NCBI RefSeq assembly: GCF_021653995.1
Contig: NZ_JAJJOZ010000010.1
Location: 1-64,000, forward strand
Direction: 5' to 3'
Length of the DNA stretch: 64,000 nt
DNA from: Allopusillimonas lactea
GTDB lineage: Bacteria > Pseudomonadota > Gammaproteobacteria > Burkholderiales > Burkholderiaceae_B
Below are positions 17,604 through 26,671 of the stretch, in pieces (within the stretch, counting starts at the first letter, position 1; the number at the start of each line of letters is the position of its first letter). A program made the position numbers and the translations under genes. The notes beneath the pieces are model-generated. The model was not told the origin of the DNA and ran no database searches. It saw nothing but the letters and a program-made list of their open reading frames with translations.

Positions 17604-18025
17604 GCGATGTCATCATCTATCACAACCCCAAATGCGGAACCTCGCGCAATACGCTTGCACTGATCCGCAATGCCGGCATCGAGCCGCAGGTGATCGAGTA
17701 TCTGGCCACCCCACCAGACCGCGACACGCTCAGGTCACTGATCGACCGTGCGGGTCTGGCGGTACGCCAAGCGCTGCGCGAGAAAGGTACGCCTTACCAA
17801 GAGCTCGGCTTGGATGACACATCGTTGACTGAGGATGCTCTTCTCGACGCCATGCTGGCGCATCCCATTCTCATCAACCGACCCTTCGTCGTGACGCCAA
17901 AGGGCGCGCGCCTGTGCCGGCCATCCGAGCTGGTGCTCGATATCCTCGAGCAGCCTCAACGTGGCCCGTTCAGCAAAGAGGATGGCGAAGTGGTCATAGA
18001 CGAACACGGAAAACGTGTACGCTGA
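17600..18025 (+). CDS. arsC: Arsenate reductase, glutaredoxin-linked
   Basis: A 141-residue ArsC of the glutathione/glutaredoxin class, with the catalytic HNPKCGTSRNTLALI segment (Cys12) and the RPFVVTPKGARLCRP block near 95-110 that supplies the arsenate-binding arginine. Its fold and reductant differ from the 14943 enzyme, so the operon has two independent arsenate reduction routes. The stop is 24 bp before arsH. Confidence 0.93.
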   Translation: MSDVIIYHNPKCGTSRNTLALIRNAGIEPQVIEYLATPPDRDTLRSLIDRAGLAVRQALREKGTPYQELGLDDTSLTEDALLDAMLAHPILINRPFVVTPKGARLCRPSELVLDILEQPQRGPFSKEDGEVVIDEHGKRVR

Positions 18026-18049
18026 ACCCGCACGCTTGGAACATTTATC

Positions 18050-18808
18050 ATGAAACAATTCACCTCGCTGCACGACACCACTCTGCCTGCTCTGGACGAG
18101 TCTCTTTTCGATATCCCCACCCATGAAAAGCTGGGTGTCCCGATCGATGCCGATCATCCTCCGCGCATTTTGTTGCTCTACGGCTCGCTGCGCGAACGGT
18201 CGTACAGCCGGCTTCTGGTCGAAGAGGCTGCCCGTATCCTGCAGCGCTTGGGCGCCGAAACCCGCATCTTTGATCCCCATGGACTGCCGCCGCCCGACAG
18301 CGTGCCGGCCGACCACCCCAAGGTGGCCGAGCTGCGCGCGCTGTCACAGTGGTCAGAGGGGCAGGTATGGTGCAGCCCCGAGCGCCATGGCACGATCACC
18401 GGCATCTTCAAGAGCCAGATCGACTGGCTGCCGCTCGAAGTCGGCAGCGTCCGGCCAACGCAGGGACGTACGCTGGCCGTCATGCAAGTCAGCGGTGGTT
18501 CGCAGTCGTTCAATGCTGTGAATGCCTTGCGCGTGCTGGGCCGCTGGATGCGCATGGTGACGATTCCGAATCAGTCGTCGGTAGCCAAGGCGTTCCAGGA
18601 GTTCGACGAGGCAGGCCGCATGAAGCCGTCGGCCTATTACGAACGCGTCGTGGACGTAATGGAGGAACTGGTGAAGTTCACCCTGCTTGTGCGCGGTCGT
18701 TCTGACTACCTGGTCGATCGCTACAGCGAACGCAAGGCAGCCGAAGCGGAGGTGCTGCGACTGGCAGAGGCTGCGATGGCACACGAGCGCGCGACCGAGC
18801 AGACATAG
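18050..18808 (+). CDS. arsH: ArsH organoarsenical oxidase / NADPH-FMN reductase
   Basis: A 252-residue flavodoxin-like protein. The FMN-binding LLYGSLRERSYSRLLVEEA lies near residue 43, followed by WCSPERHGTITGIFKSQIDWLP near 104. ArsH oxidises trivalent methylated or aromatic arsenicals to the less toxic pentavalent forms. It is the last gene of the arsenic operon. The 3' end is followed by 120 bp and then the stop of the convergent relaxase gene. Confidence 0.93.
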   Translation: MKQFTSLHDTTLPALDESLFDIPTHEKLGVPIDADHPPRILLLYGSLRERSYSRLLVEEAARILQRLGAETRIFDPHGLPPPDSVPADHPKVAELRALSQWSEGQVWCSPERHGTITGIFKSQIDWLPLEVGSVRPTQGRTLAVMQVSGGSQSFNAVNALRVLGRWMRMVTIPNQSSVAKAFQEFDEAGRMKPSAYYERVVDVMEELVKFTLLVRGRSDYLVDRYSERKAAEAEVLRLAEAAMAHERATEQT

Positions 18809-18929
18809 TTCAACAAAGCATAAGCAGCGGGTGAGCAAGGTTTTCGCTGGCGCCAAACCCTCGACTTGCCAATGTGAGGTTGAATGAGATAGAGCGCGCA
18901 GGGCCGGAACTGATGGGTGTTCTTGGAAA

Positions 18930-21827
18930 TCATCCGATGTCGAGCTCAGACTCCGCTTTCAGGGTGACGGTGCCAAGCTCGTTCTTTCCATGCTCCAGAG
19001 CGGGTCTCGCCATTGGCTGCAGGTCATGCGCCAGCCCTTTGTATGTCAGCCGATCCACGCGTTCAGGCAGTTTGGATGCATCATCCGTGAATACGACGAC
19101 CTCGTGCCGCTCGCGTGAAATGCTGACGTAGTAGGTATCCTGGGCGGTAGTGCGGCTGAAGCTTTCGGCGTTGTACAGCACTCGGTCGCAGGTCAGGCCC
19201 TGAGCACTGTGCGCGGTGGTCGTGTAGGCATAGTCCATGTTTAGCGGTCGATCTGTTGGCAGTTGAACGTGGCGGCCGTCGGTTTCGATAGTGACGCTTG
19301 CCGCACCGACGGCCACGATTTTCGCCAGTTGGCCGTTGACGAGATCGTTGCTGGCATCGTTGCGCGTGATGCGGACATGGTCGCCCACAGACAACTCTGC
19401 CTGGTTCACGTGGTAGACCGATAGTTTGCTCATGGTCTTCGGGATGATTTCTATGGGCTGCATATGTGACGGGCCGGGCTGGATAGGTTGGACGGTAATA
19501 CGGTCGTGGTGTGTGCTGCCGGTGACGCGGTACAGTTCGCCGCGCTTTAGCCCGCACTGGTAGTCCCGTTCAGGGACGACGATATCGCCCACGGTGTAAT
19601 ACCGGGCCACGCTGCGTTCTGCACGCGTAGTGTCATGACGAGACAACAGTTGGCATTGCTGTCCTTTGCCTTCCAGGCCGAGTAGAACGTGGATCCGTTC
19701 ATTGATGTCGATGCGTGAAGCATTGGTGCCGGTCACTACGATGGTGCCCGACCGTTCCGCCGCCGAAAGCTGCGTATAGGTTTGAGCAATGGCATCATAT
19801 CGTGCGGAACTGTCCCGGCTTTTGTGGCCATGCTCATCGATGCTGAACTGATCTGGGATAGTGCGTATTTGATTCAGGAACGACAGGGATCGGCTGGCGT
19901 GGCCCTCGGCTGCCAGCTGCACCGCCTGGCGTAGACGTTCTGAGCGTTGCCGCTGAATGTCGGCCATCAATACGGTTTTCATGCCGTGTTCCTGCAGCAT
20001 GGCAAACGCACGGCCCGCTTCGATGGCCTTGGTCTGGGCCGTGTCTCCCAGCAAGACCACTTTGGCGTCTGTCGGTTGAATGAGGGCCAGCAGCCTGTCC
20101 ATCTGTCGCACGGGCACTACACCGGCTTCGTCAATGACCACAACAGATTTTGGCCCCAGGGTGTCGAGGAAGGGACGTTTGTCGGAAGCGGCGAGCACCG
20201 ATGCAATGGTGTTGGCAGGTATGCTGTCTTTCCGCAGGTTGCGAACCATGTTCCCGTAGGGCGCGAGGGCCGTCATGGTGTGTCCGTGCTTTTGCAGGAT
20301 GGTCTGAGCGTTTTGCAGAGCGAATGATTTGCCAGTGCCAGCCAGACCCTGGATACCAGCGATTTGATCAGAGCCGGTTGCAATCAGCATGACAGCCTCG
20401 CGCTGGCCTGGCGTCAGATGTGGGTACAGGCCGCTTTCGGTACTGGTGCTGGCGATCGTGGCTTGCCAGGCACTGCGGCCCGCTTGTTCGGCGTCGAGTA
20501 CTCTGGATTCGGCCTCGAAGGCTTTGCGGGTCGCATAGTGTGGGCATTCCATCAACAAGCGTCCTTCGGCGATGGCTTGATCAACTAATTTCAGCGCAGT
20601 GCCATCGGACAACCCGCGCAGGCGCATGACCTCTACGGCCCAGCCCTTGCGTGTCATGGGAAGGGCGCCCCTGTCCTGGGTGCTGCGGTAGTGAGGTGCT
20701 CCCCGTATAAGGGCGCCGGATGCCACACGGCCTTGGATGGCGGTCTGGATGGCCGTGATGTTTGTATGGCCACCGGCGTGGCGAATGGCGCTTTGCAGCA
20801 GATCAGCCAGTGGCATGACGGATTCCCTTTCGGCCAGATGCCGAATCGCCCAGTCCAGCGAGGCTTGAGCTACTAGGTCAGATGGCTGTTCCAGTACCTG
20901 TGGTGGTTGTTGATCCGCTTGGTGTCGGGCACTGTCAAACTGCATTCCGATGGCTACTGCGGCGTCGCTCCATTGTTGGTGTAGTTCTGTGCGCCCGAGT
21001 GCCTGGGTTTTCTCCTGCCGGCGGGCCAGGGTGATGCCCTGACGCAGGGCATGAGGCGCATCTTCACGACTGGTCCCGCGAGCTGCCAGTTCAGCCGTGA
21101 TACCGGCACTGCGCTTACTGAAAAACTCGATCTGCTCACGGCTGATATGGGCCAGTTCAATATGGTTTTTTTCATGGCGAACCGCGTACCCCAATACCTG
21201 AACATTGCGTTCCAGCTCTGCTTGATAGATCGAATCGGTGACGCGAAGCAGCTTGAATATTTCTTCATTGGACAGCGACACCCAATCGCCGTCGGCCCGC
21301 TGGGTCAGGTTCATCAGTAGGGCATGGACGTGCAGATGGGGGTCGGGGACAGCGCCTTCGGTGGGGCGGGCGGTCTCGTGGCGGAACTTCGCGATGATGA
21401 GGTTGCCCGTGTGCTCCACCCTTGACTTGCCGTTTTCCTTGCGGCGGCCCATGGTCAGATGCTGCTCGACATAGGTGAGGGCAGCAGCGACCGCTTTATC
21501 ATTGGCGTGAATCAGGCGCTCGTCGCCACCAATCAAGGCCTGCAGGGTGATGCTCTTGGGTGCGCCGAAGGTGAGATCGAGCGCCGCCCGTGCCTTGGCA
21601 ACCTTGCGGATCGACCGGCCAGCCGTGACACTGCGGCCAAAGTCGCCCTGCAGCATGGCTTTGAAGCGGGCTGGTTCGATTTCACCGATAGCGCCCAGGC
21701 GTCGAGCACCGTCCCCCTGCCAGGTGGCGGCGCCGCCGTCTCGGCTGTAATAGTCGTCGGCCTGGTCGGCGTAGTAATGAGTGGCGAGAGACGCGCGGGC
21801 GCGATAGATCTGGCTGTGCGAGATCAT
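18930..21827 (-). CDS. traA: MOBF conjugative relaxase-helicase (TrwC/TraI type)
   Basis: Nicks oriT, stays covalently bound to the transferred strand and unwinds it. The 965-residue protein has two tyrosine pairs (Y18-Y19 and Y26-Y27), the HUH triad HLHVH at 164-168 with His150 upstream, and a RecD-like helicase half: Walker A GLAGTGKS near 494-501 and Walker B VVVIDEAGVVP about 60 residues later. The length equals that of R388 TrwC. The start at 21827 overlaps the stop of an upstream gene remnant by four bases (ATGA). It is normally cotranscribed with traD, from which the R-M island now separates it. Confidence 0.93.
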   Translation of the reverse strand: MISHSQIYRARASLATHYYADQADDYYSRDGGAATWQGDGARRLGAIGEIEPARFKAMLQGDFGRSVTAGRSIRKVAKARAALDLTFGAPKSITLQALIGGDERLIHANDKAVAAALTYVEQHLTMGRRKENGKSRVEHTGNLIIAKFRHETARPTEGAVPDPHLHVHALLMNLTQRADGDWVSLSNEEIFKLLRVTDSIYQAELERNVQVLGYAVRHEKNHIELAHISREQIEFFSKRSAGITAELAARGTSREDAPHALRQGITLARRQEKTQALGRTELHQQWSDAAVAIGMQFDSARHQADQQPPQVLEQPSDLVAQASLDWAIRHLAERESVMPLADLLQSAIRHAGGHTNITAIQTAIQGRVASGALIRGAPHYRSTQDRGALPMTRKGWAVEVMRLRGLSDGTALKLVDQAIAEGRLLMECPHYATRKAFEAESRVLDAEQAGRSAWQATIASTSTESGLYPHLTPGQREAVMLIATGSDQIAGIQGLAGTGKSFALQNAQTILQKHGHTMTALAPYGNMVRNLRKDSIPANTIASVLAASDKRPFLDTLGPKSVVVIDEAGVVPVRQMDRLLALIQPTDAKVVLLGDTAQTKAIEAGRAFAMLQEHGMKTVLMADIQRQRSERLRQAVQLAAEGHASRSLSFLNQIRTIPDQFSIDEHGHKSRDSSARYDAIAQTYTQLSAAERSGTIVVTGTNASRIDINERIHVLLGLEGKGQQCQLLSRHDTTRAERSVARYYTVGDIVVPERDYQCGLKRGELYRVTGSTHHDRITVQPIQPGPSHMQPIEIIPKTMSKLSVYHVNQAELSVGDHVRITRNDASNDLVNGQLAKIVAVGAASVTIETDGRHVQLPTDRPLNMDYAYTTTAHSAQGLTCDRVLYNAESFSRTTAQDTYYVSISRERHEVVVFTDDASKLPERVDRLTYKGLAHDLQPMARPALEHGKNELGTVTLKAESELDIG

Positions 21828-21991
21828 GGGAGGACTCCGGGAGATGAGAGGGTGTGAGAAAGTCGCCAGCAGAGCTCTTGAGTGGTTGGTGGCTTTAGTT
21901 GTGCGGCAGCTTCAAGGTATGCGGCATGGCGCAGCCAGTCGGCGTCCGGTAGAGCGGGCACTCTATTACCACCGGCTTCTGTCGTAAACTC
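21824..21991 (-). pseudogene. 3' remnant of a tra-operon gene cut off by the R-M island
   Basis: An open frame, without its own clear start, reads TTEAGGNRVPALPDADWLRH and continues to SSPGVLP. Its TGA overlaps the relaxase ATG, as in translationally coupled tra genes. A GTG at 21961 could initiate a 45-residue product, but no ribosome site precedes it. Upstream the frame closes at 21992-21994, where the AT-richer R-M island begins. I infer a gene between traD and traA whose 5' part was lost on insertion. Confidence 0.5.
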
Positions 21992-22024
21992 TTACTCATA
22001 CAGACATCCAGATATGGGGACGCA

Positions 22025-23203
22025 ATGCGGATCGCGTTAAGAACAAGCGGCGGGAGAGGGGAATACGAGGTGGCGGGGAGCCATGAAAACATAAAAGTCC
22101 ATGACATCTTGAACCGGCAAATCACCCTAGAAATTATTCCCGGCTTTAGGCTTCACACAAATAACTTCGTTCGCCATAGTCAGGGAAAGCCCCGCATAAG
22201 GCTGGCTGATGCCCATGAAGATAAACATATCTATCTGATACTGTCGGCGCTGTTGCTGCTGCCTAAACCGAAGAGAGAAATCGGAGCTACGCCTGCGGGA
22301 AAGCTCCAACTATATAAGGATAATTTCTCTGTTTTTTCTGTCTTGTTCGACATAGTCGAGCTTTCAGAAAATGAGCTTGTGATTAGTCCAACTCAAATGA
22401 TCTTGTCGAACTCATCATCGGACTATGTCCGACTGGATGTTATTGAGCGCTTCAAGATGGTTATGCAAGCATGGGAAGGCGCATTGGACGGTCAAAGCGC
22501 AGTGGCCGAAACACTTGGGCGGCATCGGGAGGCTTTTCACTCCGTCAATGTGAGAGGAATACTAACAGCCTGTGAAGAGCTACGGCTAATGAACGTAGAG
22601 CAGGATGATCCGCTGCGTTATGCCACACGTGCTCTTGAACTGCCAAATCTGGATGAATTTATGTGGATGGGCGTTCACGCCACCGAAACCGAAGAAGTGA
22701 TGGGGCTCGGCGAAGAGAATCTTGAAGATTTGATGGAGGCGGCGCGCAACCGCGTCAAATCATGGAGACTGCTAGCAGAGCGGGGCTCGGACGGAGCAAG
22801 ATTCAGCAGAGAGGTGAAAATGAACTATCGGAATACTTGCCTTTTCACAGGATTCCGTCTGCCTAAAACAGATTTGACCGGGCCGGCGGGGGTTGATGCA
22901 GCCCATATACTTCCATGGGCTGAATACGATCTGAATAAAGTCAGCAACGGCCTATGTCTAAGTAAGCTTTGTCATTGGGCTTTTGATAATGGGATCATCA
23001 AGCTTGACTTCAACGACGCGGCTTCACGTTACGAATTATCAGTATCAGAGAGGGCAAAAGAGGCCGACTCTAAAGGTCTAATCGACTTAACGCCTTTCTA
23101 CGATATTGAAGGCGACATTTCTGCTTCGCTATTACCGAGCTCCAGAGCCAACTGGCCGAACCCTTCATTTTTAAAGGCGTACAACGAAGCAATGAATCGT
23201 TGA
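22025..23203 (+). CDS. HNH-type restriction endonuclease
   Basis: A 392-residue protein with a C-terminal HNH nuclease domain. YRNTCLFTG is followed by DAAHILPW, then N...NGLCLSKLCHWAFDNGII at about 275-330, the beta-beta-alpha metal fold of many type II restriction enzymes. The N-terminal 270 residues are probably target recognition. It converges on the cytosine methyltransferase gene and their 3' ends overlap by 106 bp. GC content and codon use are lower than in the tra genes. It is the likely cutting partner of the methyltransferase; the target site is unknown. Confidence 0.82.
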   Translation: MRIALRTSGGRGEYEVAGSHENIKVHDILNRQITLEIIPGFRLHTNNFVRHSQGKPRIRLADAHEDKHIYLILSALLLLPKPKREIGATPAGKLQLYKDNFSVFSVLFDIVELSENELVISPTQMILSNSSSDYVRLDVIERFKMVMQAWEGALDGQSAVAETLGRHREAFHSVNVRGILTACEELRLMNVEQDDPLRYATRALELPNLDEFMWMGVHATETEEVMGLGEENLEDLMEAARNRVKSWRLLAERGSDGARFSREVKMNYRNTCLFTGFRLPKTDLTGPAGVDAAHILPWAEYDLNKVSNGLCLSKLCHWAFDNGIIKLDFNDAASRYELSVSERAKEADSKGLIDLTPFYDIEGDISASLLPSSRANWPNPSFLKAYNEAMNR

Positions 23204-24369
23204 TCTTCTTCTGGAACGTCTCTGGATTCTAAATACTGTCGGATTCGCAGCGCAAGCCACTCGGCAACCGGAGGCGTCACAGCGTTGCCCAAGGCATGGT
23301 AGCGAGCCGAATCTAGGTCATCAGCACTGAGGTCCGTATGGGACGGCAGCGTCCATCCTTTGGGAAAGGCCATTACGCCTTCGCATTCGGAAGGAATTAG
23401 TCGGCGAACTGCTCCAATTTTCGGATAGCAGACATAATTTCTGCTCCAGTCTGTGCCCGTGTGGCGCGCAGAGGTTGCATACAGACAGTAAGCAAGGGCC
23501 TGGATTACGGGACCTTCTCCGCTAGGATCTCCAATGATTTCCTGAAATGAGGCCGCAAGTTCCTTCCCATTCGGTCTGCTCGACGGAGTATCCCCTTCGC
23601 CGCGTTCGGACTCAAAAAGTATTTCTCCGGGACCGCGCCCGTCTCCACGACACCCGACAATGTAGACCCTTTGCCTTGACTGGGGTACTCCGAAGTATTT
23701 GCTGTTAAGAGTACGCCATCCGACAGAATACCCGAGCTCAGCCAACGTCGAGAGCACGATGCCAAAATCTTTTCCTCCGTGGGAACTGAGTAGGCCTGCA
23801 ACGTTTTCGAGAAGAATAACTCTGGGCTTGCTTTCTCCAACCAGTCGAGCAAACTCATAAAACAATCCGGACTTGCTGCCTCTAAGTCCTGCGCGTTTAC
23901 CCATTCGAGCAAGAGAGAGGTCTTGACACGGGAACCCGCCGACCCAAACGTCTGAAGAGGGGATTTCATGGCTTTCAATTTTCGTAATATCGTGATGTAG
24001 AGGAGTGTTCGGCCAATGCTTCTTTAAGATCGATTGGCAGAAGGGTTCGACTTCGCAGTGCATCGAAATCGAAAATCCCGCCGCTTCAAAGCCGATATCA
24101 AATCCGCCTATTCCCGCGAAAAAAGACGCGACAGAATACGGGGATGGATTGGTTGAACGGATGCTTCCGAGAGGCCCCGAAGCCCTGCTGCTCTTATCTT
24201 CGCTCGGCTGTTGTTGAGCGAATCTTCGTATCCGCTCAATATCGGCATCCGAGAATACGCGCCAATTATTGCGGTTACGAGCAACATCCTCGACTTTCCC
24301 ACTGAGAAGCCATCGCTTGAGGGTTATCGCAGAAATGCCAACAGCTTTGGCTGCTTCGTTAAGAGTCAT
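23098..24369 (-). CDS. DNA cytosine-5 methyltransferase with N-terminal HTH domain
   Basis: Protects the host by methylating the target of the HNH enzyme. The 423-residue protein starts with a MerR/excisionase-like helix-turn-helix (LNEAAKAVGISAITLKRWL), about 65 residues long. It then has the C5-MTase motifs: FAGIGGFDIGFEAAGF (I, near 84), GGFPCQDLS (IV, catalytic Cys), ENV (VI), QSRQRVYIVG (VIII) and ALGNAV (X). The fused HTH suggests that it represses its own promoter, where a 10-bp tandem repeat overlaps the -35 box. Vsr lies on the other side, divergent. Confidence 0.92.
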   Translation of the reverse strand: MTLNEAAKAVGISAITLKRWLLSGKVEDVARNRNNWRVFSDADIERIRRFAQQQPSEDKSSRASGPLGSIRSTNPSPYSVASFFAGIGGFDIGFEAAGFSISMHCEVEPFCQSILKKHWPNTPLHHDITKIESHEIPSSDVWVGGFPCQDLSLARMGKRAGLRGSKSGLFYEFARLVGESKPRVILLENVAGLLSSHGGKDFGIVLSTLAELGYSVGWRTLNSKYFGVPQSRQRVYIVGCRGDGRGPGEILFESERGEGDTPSSRPNGKELAASFQEIIGDPSGEGPVIQALAYCLYATSARHTGTDWSRNYVCYPKIGAVRRLIPSECEGVMAFPKGWTLPSHTDLSADDLDSARYHALGNAVTPPVAEWLALRIRQYLESRDVPEEDQRFIASLYAFKNEGFGQLALELGNSEAEMSPSIS

Positions 24370-24389
24370 AGTTCTGAATGCTGTCTATC

Positions 24390-24425
24390 TGTATATGGTG
24401 GGCGAAACCCGTATCAACCCGTATC
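24390..24425 (-). promoter_or_regulatory. Methyltransferase promoter with tandem 10-bp operator
   Basis: The minus-strand boxes TTGATA (24412-24417) and TATACA (24390-24395) are 16 bp apart, 21 bp upstream of the methyltransferase start. AACCCGTATC is repeated exactly twice without a gap (24406-24425) and covers the -35 box. One helical turn between repeats suits a dimeric HTH protein, most simply the methyltransferase itself. Confidence 0.6.
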
Positions 24426-24583
24426 ATACAGGAAAAATGGTTCGCCTGCGGCGGTACGAGGGTGGCAGTCACAAGCTTAAGCTGTACTGCTCCTCGAATA
24501 CCAGGAGGGAGGTGACATATACATGTCATGTACGTTTTTGGGACGGTAACTTACAAGAGAGCCGAGCTAGGATATAGTGGTCT

Positions 24584-24994
24584 ATGGACACGTTCACCCC
24601 TTCCCAGCGTTCGGCGCTGATGAGTCGCATTCGGCACAGGGATACGAAGCCCGAAGTCACTGTGCGTTCGCTGCTGCACGCACTGGGTTACAGGTTTCGG
24701 CTGCATCGTAAAGACCTGCCGGGCAAGCCAGACATTGTCCTTCCCAAATACCGAAAGATCGTGATGGTGCATGGTTGCTTTTGGCACGGTCACTCATGCC
24801 GACGTGCATCAAAGCCAAAGTCGAATCAAGAGTATTGGATACCGAAGATCGCTGCAAACCGACAACGAGATGCGCGCAATGTCGCCGAACTGAAGCGGCT
24901 GGGTTGGTCGGTACTCGTGCTGTGGGAGTGCGAGATCAAGGATATTTCGGCGATAGACCAACGGTTAAGAGAGTTCCTTGGTCCGAAACGATGA
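24584..24994 (+). CDS. vsr: Very-short-patch repair endonuclease (Vsr)
   Basis: Vsr nicks next to T:G mismatches left by deamination of 5-methylcytosine. The 136-residue protein has the family start (FTPSQRSALMSRIRHRDTKPE), the catalytic block PGKPDIVLPKYRKIVMVHGC with the metal-binding Asp, and FWHGHSC. It accompanies C5-methyltransferases in many R-M islands and is divergent from this one. It ends 61 bp before the traD stop, close to the right border of the island. Confidence 0.95.
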   Translation: MDTFTPSQRSALMSRIRHRDTKPEVTVRSLLHALGYRFRLHRKDLPGKPDIVLPKYRKIVMVHGCFWHGHSCRRASKPKSNQEYWIPKIAANRQRDARNVAELKRLGWSVLVLWECEIKDISAIDQRLREFLGPKR

Positions 24995-25055
24995 GATGTG
25001 CACGACGCTGTGATTACGATTGACCAAGTGCGGGTTGGCCGCGAAGGTCGGAGAG

Positions 25056-26660
25056 CTACGTCGAGAGCTCATCGAATGCCGCTGCAGCGCTCGTAAAATC
25101 TCGCAGGCGCATATTTACTCTCGTGATTGGAAAACCCCCAGCCAGAGCAATGTACCCGTCCAGCGATGGCAGCGACTGTATCTGCGCTGCCGTCACGACA
25201 TCCTCGACCGTCCGATCTACGTTGTCGGACGTATTCCGATGATCCGCGCTGCGGCTGATGCTGAACTTGGGTCGCTCAACTTCATGCTTACCTAGGCTTT
25301 CGCTCATATCCTTCGCTGTCTGCGGATCGGTGCGTGATCCGCCCAGTACCGCGAGATTTCGGAAGCTCGCACGGATGGTAGTGGCCATGGTGCGTCCGTA
25401 GATGTGTTCCAGCTGGGATGTGCTCTGCAACCCGGCTACGATGCGCAGGCCGTTTTTCCGCCCTTTGGTCAGACCGGCTTCCAGTGAGGGCAGAGCTTCC
25501 AGGCTGGCTAGTTCATCAATGAAAAGCCACCAGCGGCGGTGAGCGCTTTCAGACATGGACAGAATCGAAGTGATGAACACGTCGGCCCAGGATGACACCA
25601 GCGGTTTCATGGAACTCATCATGTCTTCGCGCCAGTTGATATACAGGTTGCCGCCGTCTGCCGTGGTTAGCCAATCCCGAATGGAAAATTTTCCCGGCTT
25701 CATGCCGGTGTGCTCCGACAGCTTATTCGACAGCACGAAGCGCGCGGAAGACAGTGCTTTGCTGGCTTCGCTCGAGCCGACAAACAGGGATTCGGCCAAG
25801 GTGCCTTCCAGGAACTGTTTTAAGACTTTGGGATCCTCGATGGTGCAGAGGCGAAACAAGTCCATGATGCTCGCTTCGTCGCCTTGCATCTGATGGAGTT
25901 TCTTGGCGGTCTCGCGCAGCAACAGCCGTCCGAAGTCGTTCCATTCTTCGGCGTTCTTGTCCTGGCTCATGGGAACCAAGGAATGCGCCAGACGCTTCCA
26001 GTCGTAGTCGGCGCGAACTTCATTGAAGAATGACCAGCCCTGGCTGCGGGCATCGTAGGGGTTGAGGATCACATCGTTGGGTTGCCAGAACTTGCTGAGC
26101 AGATCGCCGTTGGGGTCGATCACAATCATGCGATCATTGCGGTCCGGCGTTCGGCCTGGCAAACCGAGTATCAAGCCGTGCTTTGAACGCTTGAGTACGG
26201 AAGCGGCCATGTTTCGCAACAGCACCGATTTACCGGAACCGGTGGCGCCACTGATGAGCAGATGCAGGTTCTCATTTGCGGTCGGCATAGGGATGCCGCC
26301 GACGTCGATCTGCAGTTTGCCGCGCTCTTCGCACTGGCGGGCCAGGCCTTTTGCAGTGGTGGTGCGGGTGCCCCGCACGAAGCGTTTATAGCCCGCACCC
26401 TCGAACCCTTCCGTACTTGCTGTGCGCCCAATAAACAGGATGAGCATCAGGGCCAGGGCTAAGCCGATACCCAGCGCGCCGTAGAGCAATGGGTACTGCG
26501 GTGTCAGCATCACGAAATGCCGGATGGTTCGGGCGTTCCAGTCACGCCAATGCATGTGGCTGCCCCAGGTGGCGACCGCCATCCAGGCCGCAATAGGGAA
26601 GAGTGCCAATGAAAAGGCGGCAATGCGCCGCCGGGTGATGGGAGAGATCAGGGTGGACAT
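25056..26660 (-). CDS. traD: Type IV coupling protein TraD/TrwB
   Basis: A hexameric inner-membrane ATPase that links the relaxosome to the secretion channel. The 534-residue protein has two N-terminal transmembrane helices (about 12-30 and 57-76), Walker A SGATGSGKS near 138 and Walker B WWLFIDELASLEALP near 375. The last helical domain matches the TrwB/TraD class. The start MSTLISPITRR at 26660 lies 12 bp after the stop of the upstream stbC-like gene. The gene is intact; the R-M island starts directly behind it. Confidence 0.92.
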   Translation of the reverse strand: MSTLISPITRRRIAAFSLALFPIAAWMAVATWGSHMHWRDWNARTIRHFVMLTPQYPLLYGALGIGLALALMLILFIGRTASTEGFEGAGYKRFVRGTRTTTAKGLARQCEERGKLQIDVGGIPMPTANENLHLLISGATGSGKSVLLRNMAASVLKRSKHGLILGLPGRTPDRNDRMIVIDPNGDLLSKFWQPNDVILNPYDARSQGWSFFNEVRADYDWKRLAHSLVPMSQDKNAEEWNDFGRLLLRETAKKLHQMQGDEASIMDLFRLCTIEDPKVLKQFLEGTLAESLFVGSSEASKALSSARFVLSNKLSEHTGMKPGKFSIRDWLTTADGGNLYINWREDMMSSMKPLVSSWADVFITSILSMSESAHRRWWLFIDELASLEALPSLEAGLTKGRKNGLRIVAGLQSTSQLEHIYGRTMATTIRASFRNLAVLGGSRTDPQTAKDMSESLGKHEVERPKFSISRSADHRNTSDNVDRTVEDVVTAAQIQSLPSLDGYIALAGGFPITRVNMRLRDFTSAAAAFDELST

Positions 26661-26671
26661 GGTGCGGGTTC

